The notes beneath the pieces are model-generated. The model saw nothing but the letters and a program-made list of their open reading frames with translations. It was not told where the DNA came from and did not search any database. Below, in pieces: positions 63,632 to 64,000 of a DNA stretch of 64,000 nt. How positions within the stretch are numbered: the first letter of the stretch is position 1; the number at the start of each line of letters is the position of its first letter. A program made the translations under genes and the position numbers. The stretch comes from Alteromonas macleodii (GTDB taxonomy: Bacteria > Pseudomonadota > Gammaproteobacteria > Enterobacterales > Alteromonadaceae), in NCBI RefSeq assembly GCF_903772925.1, contig NZ_LR812090.1, positions 2,686,333-2,750,332 of the forward strand. Direction: 5' to 3'.

Positions 63632-64000
63632 ATGTTAAATTCCAAAGCGCAATTGACTGTAGACGTTATTGCCAAGGTTGCTGAGCGCAAGATAACCATT
63701 GCTAATGCCGTCAAACTCCTGAATAAATCCAGACGTACCATTGAGCGTTACTTGAAGCGTTATCGTGAAGTCGGTATTCGTTTTGTGGTTCATGGAAATA
63801 CAGGTAACGAACCAGTCAACAAAACATCAAATTCATTGAAGCAGCAAGTTCAATCACTTATCCGAGAGAAATATTACGATGTCAATCTGCTTCACTTGGG
63901 AGAGTTGTTGCAAGCCAACGAACACATTGAAGTAAAGCGTGAAACTCTGCGTAAGTGGGCGCATGATATTCATCATGTGAAACGTGCTAAACGCAGACGT
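63632..64000 (+). CDS. ISNCY-family transposase, N-terminal part (runs off the window)
   Basis: The first 123 codons are visible and open to the last base. An N-terminal helix-turn-helix (VIAKVAERKITIANAVKLLNKSRRTIERYLKRYREVG) is followed by VHGNTGNEP and a helical region (HLGELLQANEHIEVKRETLRKWAHD), as in ISNCY/IS1202-type transposases. I use the ATG at 63632 with GAGG six bases before it; an ATG two codons upstream is also possible. The catalytic core lies beyond the window, so intactness cannot be judged. Confidence 0.8.
   Translation, partial: MLNSKAQLTVDVIAKVAERKITIANAVKLLNKSRRTIERYLKRYREVGIRFVVHGNTGNEPVNKTSNSLKQQVQSLIREKYYDVNLLHLGELLQANEHIEVKRETLRKWAHDIHHVKRAKRRR

Overview
The window looks like a chromosomal segment of a marine gammaproteobacterium of the Alteromonadaceae, most likely Alteromonas. 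This is inferred from gene content: a HexR-governed Entner-Doudoroff cluster, a PL7 alginate lyase, a PhoX-type phosphatase, PEP-CTERM anchoring, an ExeM-type exonuclease and integron-type attC sites. No rRNA, tRNA or CRISPR array was seen.

Region 1 (1-20.6 kb) is central carbon metabolism. A truncated gene and msrB come first, then gnd. The glycogen/maltodextrin genes malQ-glgB-glgX follow on the minus strand, with five consecutive small inverted repeats between malQ and glgB. Divergent gap and an aldose-6-phosphate epimerase gene are next, then the tightly packed minus-strand operon zwf-pgl-edd-glk-eda, divergent hexR, and pyk. Near-perfect HexR palindromes lie before zwf and before pyk. 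Together these genes release glucose units from glycogen and maltodextrin and run them through the Entner-Doudoroff and oxidative pentose-phosphate routes to pyruvate.

Region 2 (20.6-38.8 kb) holds envelope, sensing and scavenging genes. They include an alginate lyase with an unusual C-terminal extension and TTGGTA/TACCAA operator-like repeats, a BON protein, a membrane-anchored EEP enzyme, and a BaeSR-like two-component pair divergent from a tiny lipoprotein. A three-gene operon follows: glycosyltransferase, YqcI/YcgG (GntA-like) hydroxylase and DUF1989 protein. Then come a PhoX-like phosphatase with collagen-like repeats and a classic 11-bp-phased PHO box, followed by a diheme cytochrome-like lipoprotein, a hybrid sensor kinase and a WYL regulator.

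Region 3 (38.8-54.5 kb) starts with an operon for a very large secreted nuclease (EndA-type plus ExeM/EEP domains, ending in a dockerin-like module) and a PEP-CTERM protein with a cohesin-like domain. A LysR regulator stands divergent from a reductase and electrophile-defence set (DJ-1/PfpI, YqhD, OYE, FMN reductase, nitroreductase). Then come an HD-GYP response regulator/histidine kinase pair and an alpha/beta hydrolase.

Region 4 (54.5-64 kb) is accessory DNA. It holds orphan genes, an IS481-family element with one in-frame stop that truncates a DinB-family gene, and a run of small minus-strand gene cassettes separated by attC-like sites with no integrase in the window. An IS110/IS1111-type element appears to sit exactly inside another attC core. 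After it come an unknown gene and the left end of an ISNCY-type element that runs off the window.
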